Positions 44,893-52,684 of a DNA stretch of 64,000 nucleotides are shown here, in pieces. The notes under the pieces were generated by a model, which did not search any database, was not told where the DNA came from, and saw only the letters and a list, made by a program, of their open reading frames with translations. The position numbers and the translations under genes are program-made. This DNA is from JAWLHU01 sp049324875 (GTDB lineage Bacteria; Bacillota; Sulfobacillia; Symbiobacteriales; Symbiobacteriaceae): NCBI GenBank assembly GCA_049324875.1, contig JBMONC010000073.1:1-64000 (forward strand). The letters are read 5' to 3'. How positions within the stretch are numbered: the first letter of the stretch is position 1; the number at the start of each line of letters is the position of its first letter.

Positions 44893-45270
44893 GCCACGGA
44901 TTACACGGATTACACGGATTCATACAAAGACATTGTGATCATGTGGGCTGCACCCGTTTCATCCGCTGGTGTGCGATCATCCGTACGCCTCATCAGCACC
45001 AAGGATGAAAAGGGTACGAACCCCATCATTGTCGATTTCATGTCTTTATCCGTGTAACCACCGTGGTGCGGTGCTTCGCACCAGTACCACTTAAGCTCTG
45101 TTATTATTTGTTTCATGTATTTATCCGTGTAATCCGTGTAACCACCATGGTGCGGTGCTTCGCACCAGCACCCCTGATGAAAAGGGCACGAACCCCATCA
45201 TTGTAAGTTTTCATGTCTTCATCCGTGTAATCCGTGTAATCCGTGGCCGTCATTTTCAGGGGAATCCGTG
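44893..45270. repeat. Composite repeat array 2 with inverted ends
   Basis: Same family and orientation as array 1: CCACGGATTACACGGAT at 44893, about three degenerate internal units (CCATGGTGCGGTGCTTCGCA at 45145 and similar), and ATCCGTGTAATCCGTGG near 45231-45247, then GGCCGTCATTTTCAGGGGAA. It starts seven bases after the ireB stop. There is no credible gene in 44887-45325. Confidence 0.85.
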
Positions 45271-45286
45271 GCAAAGAAACAAATTC

Positions 45287-45312
45287 GGGCCGGGGCTTGA
45301 CTGCCCCGGCCC
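45287..45312 (-). terminator. Terminator after the Cys-rich gene
   Basis: GGGCCGGGGC (45287-45296) / GCCCCGGCCC (45303-45312); on the minus strand followed by GAATTTG. Confidence 0.65.
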
Positions 45313-45325
45313 TTGCCGTTCTTCT

Positions 45326-45847
45326 TCAAGCGTGGAAGCGGCGGCAGGGGTCGGGCCTGCAGTGGACCAGCTTGGGCCGGCAGACCTGCACCTTCTGCTC
45401 CCGCCTCTCCCTGCGGGTCCAGACCCAGTCCTCCTCCCAGTCGCACGCCCCTGACCAGTCGTCACAGCGATCCCAGCAGCAGGGGTCATGCCATTTCTTC
45501 TTCAGCCGGAACTCCACCTTGACCGTCAGGTTGCAGTGGAGCCTCCCGCGATGCAGGACACAGCGGCAAGCGGCGGCCACCACGTCGCAGTCCTTGATCC
45601 AGGTGCCGGGCTCCAGCCAGACGCTCTCCTTCAGGATGATCTCCTTGAAGAAACGGCAGACCAGCTCCCCGGATCGGATGGTGATCTTCAGCAGCAGCCG
45701 GACCTTGATGGTGACCCAGTGGTCCCATACGTCCACCACGTCACACTCGGCCCGGACTACCCGGCAGCTCACCTCACCCTCCCGCAGGCAGTCGGGCGGC
45801 ACCCGGAACTCGGTGTCGCAGTTCAGGGTCGCAAAGCAGTCGAACAT
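45326..45847 (-). CDS. Cysteine- and tryptophan-rich protein of unknown function
   Basis: 173 residues from ATG 45847 behind GGAGGTGCCAG; codons upstream to 45910 are not needed. It has 17 cysteines and many Trp, no signal peptide and a basic C-terminal tail. Central DVWDHWVTIKVRLLLKITI and CRFFKEIILKESVWL are amphipathic beta-type strands. Cys-rich cytosolic proteins of this sort in spore formers are often coat or crust components, but I recognise no coat family, so that is inference. An alternative is a metal-storage protein. It lies between repeat array 2 and speD. Confidence 0.65.
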   Translation of the reverse strand: MFDCFATLNCDTEFRVPPDCLREGEVSCRVVRAECDVVDVWDHWVTIKVRLLLKITIRSGELVCRFFKEIILKESVWLEPGTWIKDCDVVAAACRCVLHRGRLHCNLTVKVEFRLKKKWHDPCCWDRCDDWSGACDWEEDWVWTRRERREQKVQVCRPKLVHCRPDPCRRFHA

Positions 45848-46030
45848 CCTGGCACCTCCGCTCTGCCCCCTCTGGATGCCGGGGCACGGGGGGCGCATCT
45901 GCAGACGCACCCCACGCTATGTTATGCGGGCGGAGGAGGGTAGGGTGACCGACCGCAGGTGGGGCTGACCGAGGGCGGCTCTGCATGGGCCGGGACGGGC
46001 GGGGCAGAATAGCGGGAGAGAGGGGGGCGG

Positions 46031-46480
46031 ATGATGCTCTATCAGATGGGGCGCCAGGTGCTGGCGGAGCTCAGCTTCTGCGACCGGGCGGCCGTCGACG
46101 ATGAGGCGATGGTGCGCCGCCTGCTGGAGCAGGGGGCCCGGGAGTCCGGGGCGACGCTGCTCAGCATCCACGTCCACCGCTTCCAGCCTCACGGCGTCTC
46201 GGGGGTGGCGATCCTGGCCGAGTCACACCTGGCGGTCCACACCTGGCCCGAGCTGGGCTACGCGGCGGTGGACGCCTTCACCTGCGGGGATCACGTCGAC
46301 CCGCGGGCCGCCATCGCGGTGCTGGAGAAGGGGCCGGGCGCCCGGTGCAACACCACCATGGAGCTGAACCGGGGGATGCAGCCGTCGATCAAGGCGATTG
46401 CCCAGATCGACTCGGCCCTGCACAGCCAGGGGGAGGCGCAGACGGGCGCCGCCCAGACAGAAGGCCAGCCTCAGGCGTAG
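46031..46480 (+). CDS. speD: S-adenosylmethionine decarboxylase proenzyme
   Basis: 149 residues, SpeH-type as in Bacillus and Thermotoga. The self-cleavage site is in AILAESHLAVHTWPE, between Glu and Ser, giving a pyruvoyl group. YAAVDAFTCGDHVDPRAAI follows. It makes decarboxylated SAM for spermidine. The last 25 residues are Gln/Ala-rich and probably disordered. No speE lies next to it. The stop codon sits in the loop of the terminator hairpin. Confidence 0.93.
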   Translation: MMLYQMGRQVLAELSFCDRAAVDDEAMVRRLLEQGARESGATLLSIHVHRFQPHGVSGVAILAESHLAVHTWPELGYAAVDAFTCGDHVDPRAAIAVLEKGPGARCNTTMELNRGMQPSIKAIAQIDSALHSQGEAQTGAAQTEGQPQA

Positions 46481-46488
46481 GCTGGCCT
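46462..46488. terminator. Bidirectional terminator over the speD stop
   Basis: Ten-base perfect stem AGGCCAGCCT / AGGCTGGCCT with a seven-base loop between convergent speD and the DUF421 gene. No long U-run. Confidence 0.6.
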
Positions 46489-46491
46489 CGC

Positions 46492-47166
46492 TCAATGGCG
46501 GATGAGGGGCGGGCGGGGTTCATCCCCGCGGGGGACCACGTAGAGCTCTCCCGCCTCGCTCAGGGTGGCGAGGAAGATCCGGTCGATCTCGCTGTGCCCC
46601 TGCCGCTCCAGCTCCGCCAGCAGGCGGGCACGGTCCCAGCCCAGGGAGCGGAGCACCCGCTCCTCCACATAGCCGTCAACGATCACGGCGGGGTTGAGGC
46701 TCTTCTGCGAGGGGTAGTCCGACTTGATCACCGTCAGCTTCCCGTCCGGCTCCATCACCCCGTACCGGACCTCCCGGATGTCAAAGATCTCCTTCTCCCG
46801 CAGGAGGGGGAGCAGGTCGGAGAGGGTGAGCTGGATCCGGCTCATGGCGCTGCCGACCGGCTTGCCATCCTGGACCACCACCACCGGCTCGAAGGTGGTC
46901 GCCCGGCCAAGGCGGGGCCAGCGCTTCACCGCCCAGGTGAAGACCCAGTGGAGGAGCGCCAGCGCCAGGATCACAAAGAGGACGGGAAGGTGGGGGAGGT
47001 CGGGGTCGACCACGCCGGCGCCCGCCACCGCCCCGATGGCGATGCCGGTCAGCAGGTCGAAGACCGAGAGCTCCCCCACGTGCCGCTGTCCCATCAGCAG
47101 CCCGGCCACCAGCAGGACCACCATCACCGTCGGCACGTGCCAGAGCAGCTTCAGGATCTCCTCCAT
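46492..47166 (-). CDS. DUF421 (YetF/YdfS-like) membrane protein
   Basis: 224 residues: three N-terminal membrane helices (TVMVVLLVAGLLMGQRHVGE, LFVILALALLHWVFTW) and a C-terminal soluble domain with EPVVVVQDGKPV, DLLPLLREKEIFDIREVRY and VIKSDYPSQKSLNPAVIVDG. This is the standard DUF421 layout seen in Bacillus YetF and spore-membrane homologues. Molecular role unsettled. Ten bases separate it from the CBS gene, so the two are cotranscribed. Confidence 0.9.
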   Translation of the reverse strand: MEEILKLLWHVPTVMVVLLVAGLLMGQRHVGELSVFDLLTGIAIGAVAGAGVVDPDLPHLPVLFVILALALLHWVFTWAVKRWPRLGRATTFEPVVVVQDGKPVGSAMSRIQLTLSDLLPLLREKEIFDIREVRYGVMEPDGKLTVIKSDYPSQKSLNPAVIVDGYVEERVLRSLGWDRARLLAELERQGHSEIDRIFLATLSEAGELYVVPRGDEPRPPLIRH

Positions 47167-47175
47167 GGGAAGGGG

Positions 47176-47607
47176 CTAGTGCGCCCCCGGGCGGGAGGGC
47201 ACGGAGATGTCGGAGAGCGCCTTGCCCGCCTCATCCACATGGATCCGTTCGGTGGCCATGTCGCCCAGGGCGACGATGCCCACCAGCCGCTCGCCATCCA
47301 CCACGCAGAGGCGGCGGATCTGCTTTGCAGCCATCAGCTCAGCGGCCCGGTGGGCATCCATGTCGGGGGCGGCGGTGATCACCGGGGTGGTCATGCACTC
47401 CTTCACCGGGGTGGTGCGGATATCCCGCCCCTCGGCCACCGCCCGCAGGACGATGTCCCGGTCGGTGATCACCCCGACCACCCGCTCTCCCTCCACCACG
47501 GGGACGCAGCCGCAGTTGACCTCGGCCATGATCCGGGCCACATCGGTCAGCTGGGAATCCTGGCGGCAGGTGCGCACATTCTGGGTCATCAACTCACGCA
47601 GTTTCAC
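47176..47607 (-). CDS. Two-CBS-domain protein
   Basis: 143 residues from GTG 47607, seven bases after GGAGGT; the longer reading to 47616 is less likely. Two CBS repeats: LMTQNVRTCRQDSQLTDVAR with GVITDRDIVLRAVAEG, then CMTTPVITAAPDMDAHRAAE with GIVALGDMATERI. Such stand-alone pairs bind adenine nucleotides and act as energy sensors. Target unknown. Likely in one operon with the DUF421 membrane protein. Confidence 0.92.
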   Translation of the reverse strand: MKLRELMTQNVRTCRQDSQLTDVARIMAEVNCGCVPVVEGERVVGVITDRDIVLRAVAEGRDIRTTPVKECMTTPVITAAPDMDAHRAAELMAAKQIRRLCVVDGERLVGIVALGDMATERIHVDEAGKALSDISVPSRPGAH

Positions 47608-47708
47608 GCAGAACACCTCCGTTCTCCCCCATAGAGTGAGTCGCCGCCGGGTGAGATATGCTATTTACAAGCCGTCCGCTTCGCGGTAAACTCCGGGAGG
47701 AATTGGTC

Positions 47709-48401
47709 ATGGTCTTTCCACTGCGTGACAGTCCCCGCACCCGGCGCCGGGCCTGGGTCACCCCGGCCCTCGTCCTGCTCAACCTGCTGGTCTTCCTGCT
47801 GGAGGCGAGCAGCCCGGCAGCGGCGATGGCCCTGATCCGCACCTTCGCCGTGGTCCCCACCGATGTGCTGGACCCGGCGGTCTGGCTGGCAACCGGGGGC
47901 TGGCCCCTGGTGACCATGTTCAGTTCCGTCTTCCTGCATGGCTCCTGGGGCCACCTGGTGGGCAACATGCTCTACCTCTGGGTCTTCGGCGACAACATCG
48001 AGGACAGGCTGGGGCGGGGGCGGTTCATCGCCTTCTACCTGCTCTGCGGGCTGCTGGCCAACATCGCCCACATCCTGGCCAACCCGACCTCGGATGTCCC
48101 GACCATCGGCGCCTCGGGGGCGGTGGCCGGGGTGCTGGGCGGGTACATCCTCGCCTTTCCCCGAGCCCGCGTCCTGACCCTGGTCCCCATCGGCCTCTTT
48201 GTCCCGGCGATCCGGGTCCCGGCCTGGGCCTACCTGGGGCTCTGGTTCGTCGTCCAGCTGGCCAGCGGCCTGGCGCCGCTCTGGCTGCGGGACATGACCC
48301 AGACGGTCGCCTTCTGGGCCCATATCAACGGCTTCCTGAGCGGAATTGCGCTGGCCCAGCTCCTCCGGCCCCGCGCACCCGCACCAGAACCCGGGAGGTG
48401 A
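47709..48401 (+). CDS. Rhomboid-family intramembrane serine protease
   Basis: 230 residues from ATG 47709 behind GGGAGGAATT. Six membrane helices with WGHLVGNMLYLWVFG, catalytic Ser in TIGASGAVAGVLGG and catalytic His in AHINGFLSGIALA. All rhomboid signature residues are intact, so it should cleave within membrane helices. Substrates unknown. The stop overlaps ruvX (GGTGAG), an arrangement that may couple translation. Confidence 0.92.
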   Translation: MVFPLRDSPRTRRRAWVTPALVLLNLLVFLLEASSPAAAMALIRTFAVVPTDVLDPAVWLATGGWPLVTMFSSVFLHGSWGHLVGNMLYLWVFGDNIEDRLGRGRFIAFYLLCGLLANIAHILANPTSDVPTIGASGAVAGVLGGYILAFPRARVLTLVPIGLFVPAIRVPAWAYLGLWFVVQLASGLAPLWLRDMTQTVAFWAHINGFLSGIALAQLLRPRAPAPEPGR

Positions 48402-48853
48402 GCAAGCTGCGTATCGGTGGCCTCGATGTGGGGGATAAGACCATAGGCGTGGCCCTTTCCGATGAGATGGGCTGGACCGCCCAGGGGCTGGAGGTGATCC
48501 GGCGCCGGTCGCTCCAGCAGGACCTGACCCGCCTCAGCGAGATCGCCCGGCAGTACCGGGTGGAGCGCTGGGTGGTGGGCATGCCCCGCAACATGAACGG
48601 CACCTATGGCCCCCGTGCCGAGCTGACCCGGGAGTTCATGGCGCGGCTGGCCGAGCACTCGAACCTGCCGGTGGAGGCCTGGGACGAGCGGATGACCACC
48701 ATGGCGGCGGAGCGGATCCTGCTGGAGGCGGACGTGAGCCGGGCGAAGCGGAAACAGGTGATCGACAAGATGGCTGCGGCTGTGATCCTGCAGGGCTACC
48801 TGGACGGTCTGGCCGCCCGGAAAAGGGCGCCGGCCCAGACTGACGAAGTTTGA
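48398..48853 (+). CDS. ruvX: RuvX/YqgF RNase H-fold nuclease
   Basis: 151 residues, GTG start behind GGGAGG. GGLDVGDKTIGVALSDEMG near the start, VVGMPRNMNGTYGPRAE in the middle, and DERMTTMAAERILLEA with DKMAAAVILQGYLD at the end are diagnostic. The family acts in Holliday-junction resolution and in 16S rRNA 5' processing. It belongs to the conserved alaS-ireB-ruvX-DUF1292-mltG neighbourhood. Confidence 0.95.
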   Translation: MSKLRIGGLDVGDKTIGVALSDEMGWTAQGLEVIRRRSLQQDLTRLSEIARQYRVERWVVGMPRNMNGTYGPRAELTREFMARLAEHSNLPVEAWDERMTTMAAERILLEADVSRAKRKQVIDKMAAAVILQGYLDGLAARKRAPAQTDEV

Positions 48854-48908
48854 CATGGAAACGAGCCTCCAGTAAAATGGGGGTATCCTGTGGATCGGGG
48901 TGATCTCG

Positions 48909-49211
48909 GTGAGCCACCAGCACGAAGGGCATGAGCACGATCACGATGAGGAAGTCATCGTCCTTACCGATGAGGAAGGCAACGAGCATGAGTTTTCAAT
49001 TGTTCAGGTAATTAAGGTCGATGAGAAGGACTACGCGATTCTCCTGCCCCTCCACGGCGAGGAGGAGGAGGAGGAAGCGGTCATCCTCCGGATCGATCAG
49101 GAAAACGGTGAGGACATCCTCGTCGAGATCGAGAATGAGGAAGAGTTCGAGCGGGTCGCCGAGGCCTGGGAAGAGCTTCTGGACGAGGAAGCCTTCGAGG
49201 AAGAGAAGTAG
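48909..49211 (+). CDS. DUF1292 acidic protein with His-rich N-terminus
   Basis: About 100 residues from GTG 48909, five bases after GGGGTGAT; GTG 48900 is also in frame. A DUF1292 (YrzB-like) core, VLTDEEGNEHEFSIVQVIKV and YAILLPLHG, is followed by a strongly acidic tail. The first 16 residues contain five His among Glu and Asp (HQHEGHEHDHDEE), an added feature that could bind metal. Function of the family is unknown. It sits in its normal place after ruvX. Confidence 0.88.
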   Translation: MSHQHEGHEHDHDEEVIVLTDEEGNEHEFSIVQVIKVDEKDYAILLPLHGEEEEEEAVILRIDQENGEDILVEIENEEEFERVAEAWEELLDEEAFEEEK

Positions 49212-49218
49212 CGATCAG

Positions 49219-49250
49219 GGAGCCCACCCGAACAGGAGGGCTCCTTTTTC
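49219..49250 (+). terminator. Intrinsic terminator after DUF1292
   Basis: GGAGCCC (49220-49226) / GGGCTCC (49239-49245) followed by TTTTT. Confidence 0.82.
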
Positions 49251-49314
49251 GTGTCGAATAAAACAGGTGTGACGTGGTTCGATGGCAGGATGAAGGAGTT
49301 GAGGAGGTCGGAGG

Positions 49315-50367
49315 TTGGCGCAGGTCGCTAGGGGATTCAGCCGTGCCGCTCTGGTGCTTCTGCTCCTGCTGGGGCTGCTGGGTGCAGCAGCCTTCGGGGG
49401 ACAGCGCTGGCTGGCGGCCAGGCTCGGACCGGTCGATCCCGCCGCACAGGAGCTGATCTGGGTAGAGATCCCGTCGGGGGTCACCACCGCCGACGTGGCC
49501 AACCTCCTGTTTGAGCAGGGGCTGATCAAGGATCCGACCGTCTTTCGCTACTACGTACGCTACCGCCAACTGGACGCGAAGCTGCTCTCGGGAGAGTACC
49601 AGCTCTCCCCCTCGATGACCCCTGAGCTGATCCTGCAGCACCTGACCCAGGGCTCCGTCCGGGTCCACCGCTTCACCGTGCCCGAGGGGCTGACCATCGC
49701 CATGATGGCCGACCTGCTGGCGGAGAAGCGGGTGATGACCCGGGAGCAGTTCCTGGCCGCCGCCCGGGCGCTGGCGGCCGGCAACCCGCACCTGCCGGAG
49801 GGGGTGGAGCTGGCAGAGCCGATGGAGGGCTACCTCTTTCCGGCCACCTATGAATACCGGCAGAGCGCCACGCCCGAAGAGATCGTCCGGATGATGTTCG
49901 ACCGCTTCGAGCAGGTCTGGACCGAGGAGCTGAAGCAGCGGGCCCGGGAGCTGAACCTGACCATCCACCAGGTGGTCACCCTGGCCTCCATCGTGGAGAC
50001 CGAAGCTCGGGTGGCGCAGGAGCGGCCCGCCATCGCCGGGGTCTACCTGAACCGGCTGGAGGTGGAGATGCCGCTGCAGGCCGACCCCACCGTCTACTAC
50101 GCCCTGGGGCTGCCCCGCGGCGAGCAGCTGCTCTACAGCCACCTGGAGGTGGACTCCCCGTACAACACCTACCGGTACGGCGGGCTGCCGCCGGGGCCGA
50201 TCGCGGCGCCGGGGGAGGACTCGATCCGGGCGGTGCTCTTCCCGGAGGAGCACGACTACTACTACTTTGTGGCCAAGGCGGACGGCACGGGGGAGCACTA
50301 CTTCGGCCGGACGCTGGATGAGCACAACGAGAACGTGGCGCGGGCGGAGGCCAACGCCCGGAAGTAG
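49315..50367 (+). CDS. mltG: Endolytic transglycosylase MltG
   Basis: 350 residues, TTG start behind GAGGAGG. One N-terminal membrane anchor, then a LysM-like segment (WVEIPSGVTTADVANLLFEQ) and the YceG domain with EGYLFPATYEY, catalytic Glu in LASIVETEA, QADPTVYYALG and SPYNTYRYGGLPPGPIAAPG. It cuts nascent peptidoglycan strands at the membrane and sets glycan length. It precedes a class B PBP, consistent with a wall-synthesis pair. Confidence 0.95.
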   Translation: MAQVARGFSRAALVLLLLLGLLGAAAFGGQRWLAARLGPVDPAAQELIWVEIPSGVTTADVANLLFEQGLIKDPTVFRYYVRYRQLDAKLLSGEYQLSPSMTPELILQHLTQGSVRVHRFTVPEGLTIAMMADLLAEKRVMTREQFLAAARALAAGNPHLPEGVELAEPMEGYLFPATYEYRQSATPEEIVRMMFDRFEQVWTEELKQRARELNLTIHQVVTLASIVETEARVAQERPAIAGVYLNRLEVEMPLQADPTVYYALGLPRGEQLLYSHLEVDSPYNTYRYGGLPPGPIAAPGEDSIRAVLFPEEHDYYYFVAKADGTGEHYFGRTLDEHNENVARAEANARK

Positions 50368-50391
50368 TGTGACATAACGCATAAAAGGAGG

Positions 50392-50424
50392 CACCTCGGG
50401 GCAAGGTAACCCCCGAGGTGTTTT
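50392..50424 (+). promoter_or_regulatory. Hairpin that contains the PBP ribosome site
   Basis: CACCTCGGGG (50392-50401) / CCCCGAGGTG (50411-50420), then TTTT (50421-50424). The only ribosome site for the ATG at 50428 is GAGGTG (50415-50420), which is the 3' arm of the stem. The structure could act as terminator of mltG, as a translational block, or both. Confidence 0.65.
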
Positions 50425-50427
50425 CGT

Positions 50428-52089
50428 ATGCGTGTCAGAATGGCCCAGCGGATCCTCTGGCTCAGCGTGGTGGCGCTCCTGCTTTTCAGCGGGCTGGGAT
50501 ACCGGCTCTACGGCTACCAGATCGGGCGGCACCAGGAGCTGGTGGAGGCGGTCCACAGCCAGCGGACCCAGGCGCTGCCGCTGCAGATGCGGCGGGGGCG
50601 GATCCTGGACCGGAACGGGGTGGTGCTGACCGACCCGGCCTCCAGTTTCGGGGTGGGGCTCTTTCCCCGGCTGATGGGCGACCTGGAGGCGGTGGAGCGG
50701 CAGCTGGCCCGGCTGCTCTCCCCCGCGCAGCTGGCGCAGGTGCTGGCGTATGCCCGCTCCACCCGGGAGCCGGGGTGGGTGGGGGAGAGCCTGACCGCCC
50801 GCCAGGCGGAGCAGGTGCGGGCGCTGGGCCTGCCGGGGATCGTGGTGGGGCCCACCGGGCAGCGGTACGGGCACGGGTCGCTGGCCCGGCACCTGGTGGG
50901 CTTCGCCAGCGACCGGCAGGGCGGCAAGCTGGGGCTGGAGGCGGCCTTTGAGCAGCAGCTGTACGGCCGGAACGTACCCCACTACCTGGCCGCCTTCGAC
51001 GGGCGGGGCAGGCCTCTCTTCCCCGAGGGGATCCGGCGGGTGGAGCCCCGGGATCCGGCGGGGAAGCAGCCCTACGACCTCTTCACCACCCTGGACGCAG
51101 GGGTCCAGGGGGCGGTGGAGGCGGCGATGGACCGGACCTTCCACCCGGTGGGGGGCCCGCTCCGGGGGGCGGTGGTGGTGCTGGATGTTCAGACCGGGGA
51201 GCCGCTGGCCATCGCCTCCCGGCCGCAGCTCAACCAGCGGGAGGGGACAGGCGACCAGACCAACCGGGCCCTGATCCCCTACGAGCTGGGCTCGGTCTTC
51301 AAGCCGCTGGTGGCGGCCTGGGCGCTGGAGCAGGAGCGGGTGACGCCGGAGGAGCGCTTCGAGTGCCAGGGCCACTACGACCTGGGGAAGCTCTCCTTCC
51401 GGGACGCCGGCGGGAAGGCGCACGGGAGCGTCCGGCTGCAGGAGGCGATCGCCTGGTCCTGCAACGTGGCCTTCATCCAGATCGGCTATGAGCGGCTGGG
51501 GCGGACGGAACTGCTGGAGGCGGCCCGCCGCTTCGGCCTGGACCGGCCCACAGGCCTCTACCCCGGGGCGGAGGAGCCCGTGGCGCCCCTGCCGGCGCTG
51601 CCCTACGGCGGCGATGTGGCCCAGTTCAGCTTCGGCCAGGCGGGGCTGATGGCCTCCCCGCTGCAGGTGGCCCGGGCCTACGCGGCGCTGGCCAACGGGG
51701 GCGTGCTGCCGCCCGTCCGGCTGGTGACGGCGGTGCGGGACCCGTCCGGTGTGGTGATGGATCAGCCGCCCCCCGCCGAGCGCCCCCAGCGGGTGATCAG
51801 CCCGGAGACCGCCCGCGAGGTGCAGGAGGCGCTGGGGGCGGTCACCGACCCCCGGGGGCAGGGGACCGGCCGGGCGGCCTGGCTGGAGCGGTTCGGGGCG
51901 GCAGGGAAGACCGGCTCGGCCGAGACGGCCCGGGAGGGCCGCCCGGTCACCCACGCCTGGTTCGCCGGCTGGGTGCCGGCCCGCCAACCCCGCTACGTGA
52001 TCGTGGTCCTGATCGAGGACGGCCAGGCGGGCGGCCTCTACGCCGCCCCGCTCTTCCGCCGGATCGGCGAGGCATTGTTGGGGGTCTAG
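50428..52089 (+). CDS. Class B penicillin-binding protein (transpeptidase)
   Basis: 553 residues. N-terminal membrane segment (WLSVVALLLFSGLGYRLYGY), a PBP-dimer domain with RRGRILDRNGVVLT, then the transpeptidase: SxxK as ELGSVFKPL, SxN as AWSCNVAF and KTG as AGKTGSAET. The family includes PBP2b, FtsI and SpoVD. No PASTA repeats are present and the N-terminal part is short, which fits a sporulation or secondary cell-wall PBP. Exact role open. Translation may be limited by the upstream hairpin. Confidence 0.92.
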   Translation: MRVRMAQRILWLSVVALLLFSGLGYRLYGYQIGRHQELVEAVHSQRTQALPLQMRRGRILDRNGVVLTDPASSFGVGLFPRLMGDLEAVERQLARLLSPAQLAQVLAYARSTREPGWVGESLTARQAEQVRALGLPGIVVGPTGQRYGHGSLARHLVGFASDRQGGKLGLEAAFEQQLYGRNVPHYLAAFDGRGRPLFPEGIRRVEPRDPAGKQPYDLFTTLDAGVQGAVEAAMDRTFHPVGGPLRGAVVVLDVQTGEPLAIASRPQLNQREGTGDQTNRALIPYELGSVFKPLVAAWALEQERVTPEERFECQGHYDLGKLSFRDAGGKAHGSVRLQEAIAWSCNVAFIQIGYERLGRTELLEAARRFGLDRPTGLYPGAEEPVAPLPALPYGGDVAQFSFGQAGLMASPLQVARAYAALANGGVLPPVRLVTAVRDPSGVVMDQPPPAERPQRVISPETAREVQEALGAVTDPRGQGTGRAAWLERFGAAGKTGSAETAREGRPVTHAWFAGWVPARQPRYVIVVLIEDGQAGGLYAAPLFRRIGEALLGV

Positions 52090-52099
52090 CCAGGGGTTG

Positions 52100-52604
52100 G
52101 GCCCCTCTACACGGATTCCCCTGAAAATGACGGCCACGGATTACACGGATTACACGGATGAAGACAGAACATGGACAATGATGGGGTTCGTACCTTTTCA
52201 TGGGTGGTGCTGGTGCGAAGCACCGCACCATGGTGGTTACACGGAAAATAATGGCCACGGATTCCCCTGAAAATGACGGCCACGGATTACACGGATTACA
52301 CGGATGAAGACATGAAAACTTACAACGATGGGGTTCGTACCCTTTTCATGGGTGGTGCTGGTGCGTAAGCACCGCACCATGGTGGTTACACGGATTACAC
52401 GGATGAAGGCATAAAACTTACAATGATGGGGTTTGACCCTTTTCATCAGGGGTGCTGGTGCGAAGCACCGCACCATGGTGGTTACACGGGAAAATGCAGA
52501 TACCACTATTGCGCGGTGTTCCGCACCAGCACCACTGACCAAAGGGGCGGCCCACATTGTTGTAATGTATTGGTTTTAATCCGTGTAATCCGTGTCATCC
52601 GTGG
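52100..52604. repeat. Composite repeat array 3, inverted and partly duplicated
   Basis: Same family as arrays 1 and 2 but with internal units on the opposite strand (GGTGCTGGTGCGAAGCACCG near 52206, 52357 and 52452). The left-end block CGGATTCCCCTGAAAATGAC occurs twice (about 52111 and 52261), so one array may have inserted into or duplicated within another. The right end is AATCCGTGTAATCCGTG, then TCATCCGTGGC to 52604. No gene is credible in 52090-52684. Confidence 0.85.
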
Positions 52605-52655
52605 CGAAGAAAATGGCTCCACTTCTCGGCATGACAGAAGGGCATCGAACTAATC

Positions 52656-52682
52656 GGGCCGCCGGCAACGCCGGCGGCCCTT
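52656..52682 (-). terminator. Terminator after the sugar-kinase gene
   Basis: Eleven-base stem GGGCCGCCGGC / GCCGGCGGCCC with an AAC loop. On the minus strand it lies just past the kinase stop. Confidence 0.65.
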
Positions 52683-52684
52683 GC

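Noticed and set aside
52237..52557. Open frames inside the repeat arrays, also near 23273 and 45155
   Set aside because: They translate the same repeat in several frames, lack ribosome sites and recur only because the DNA repeats.
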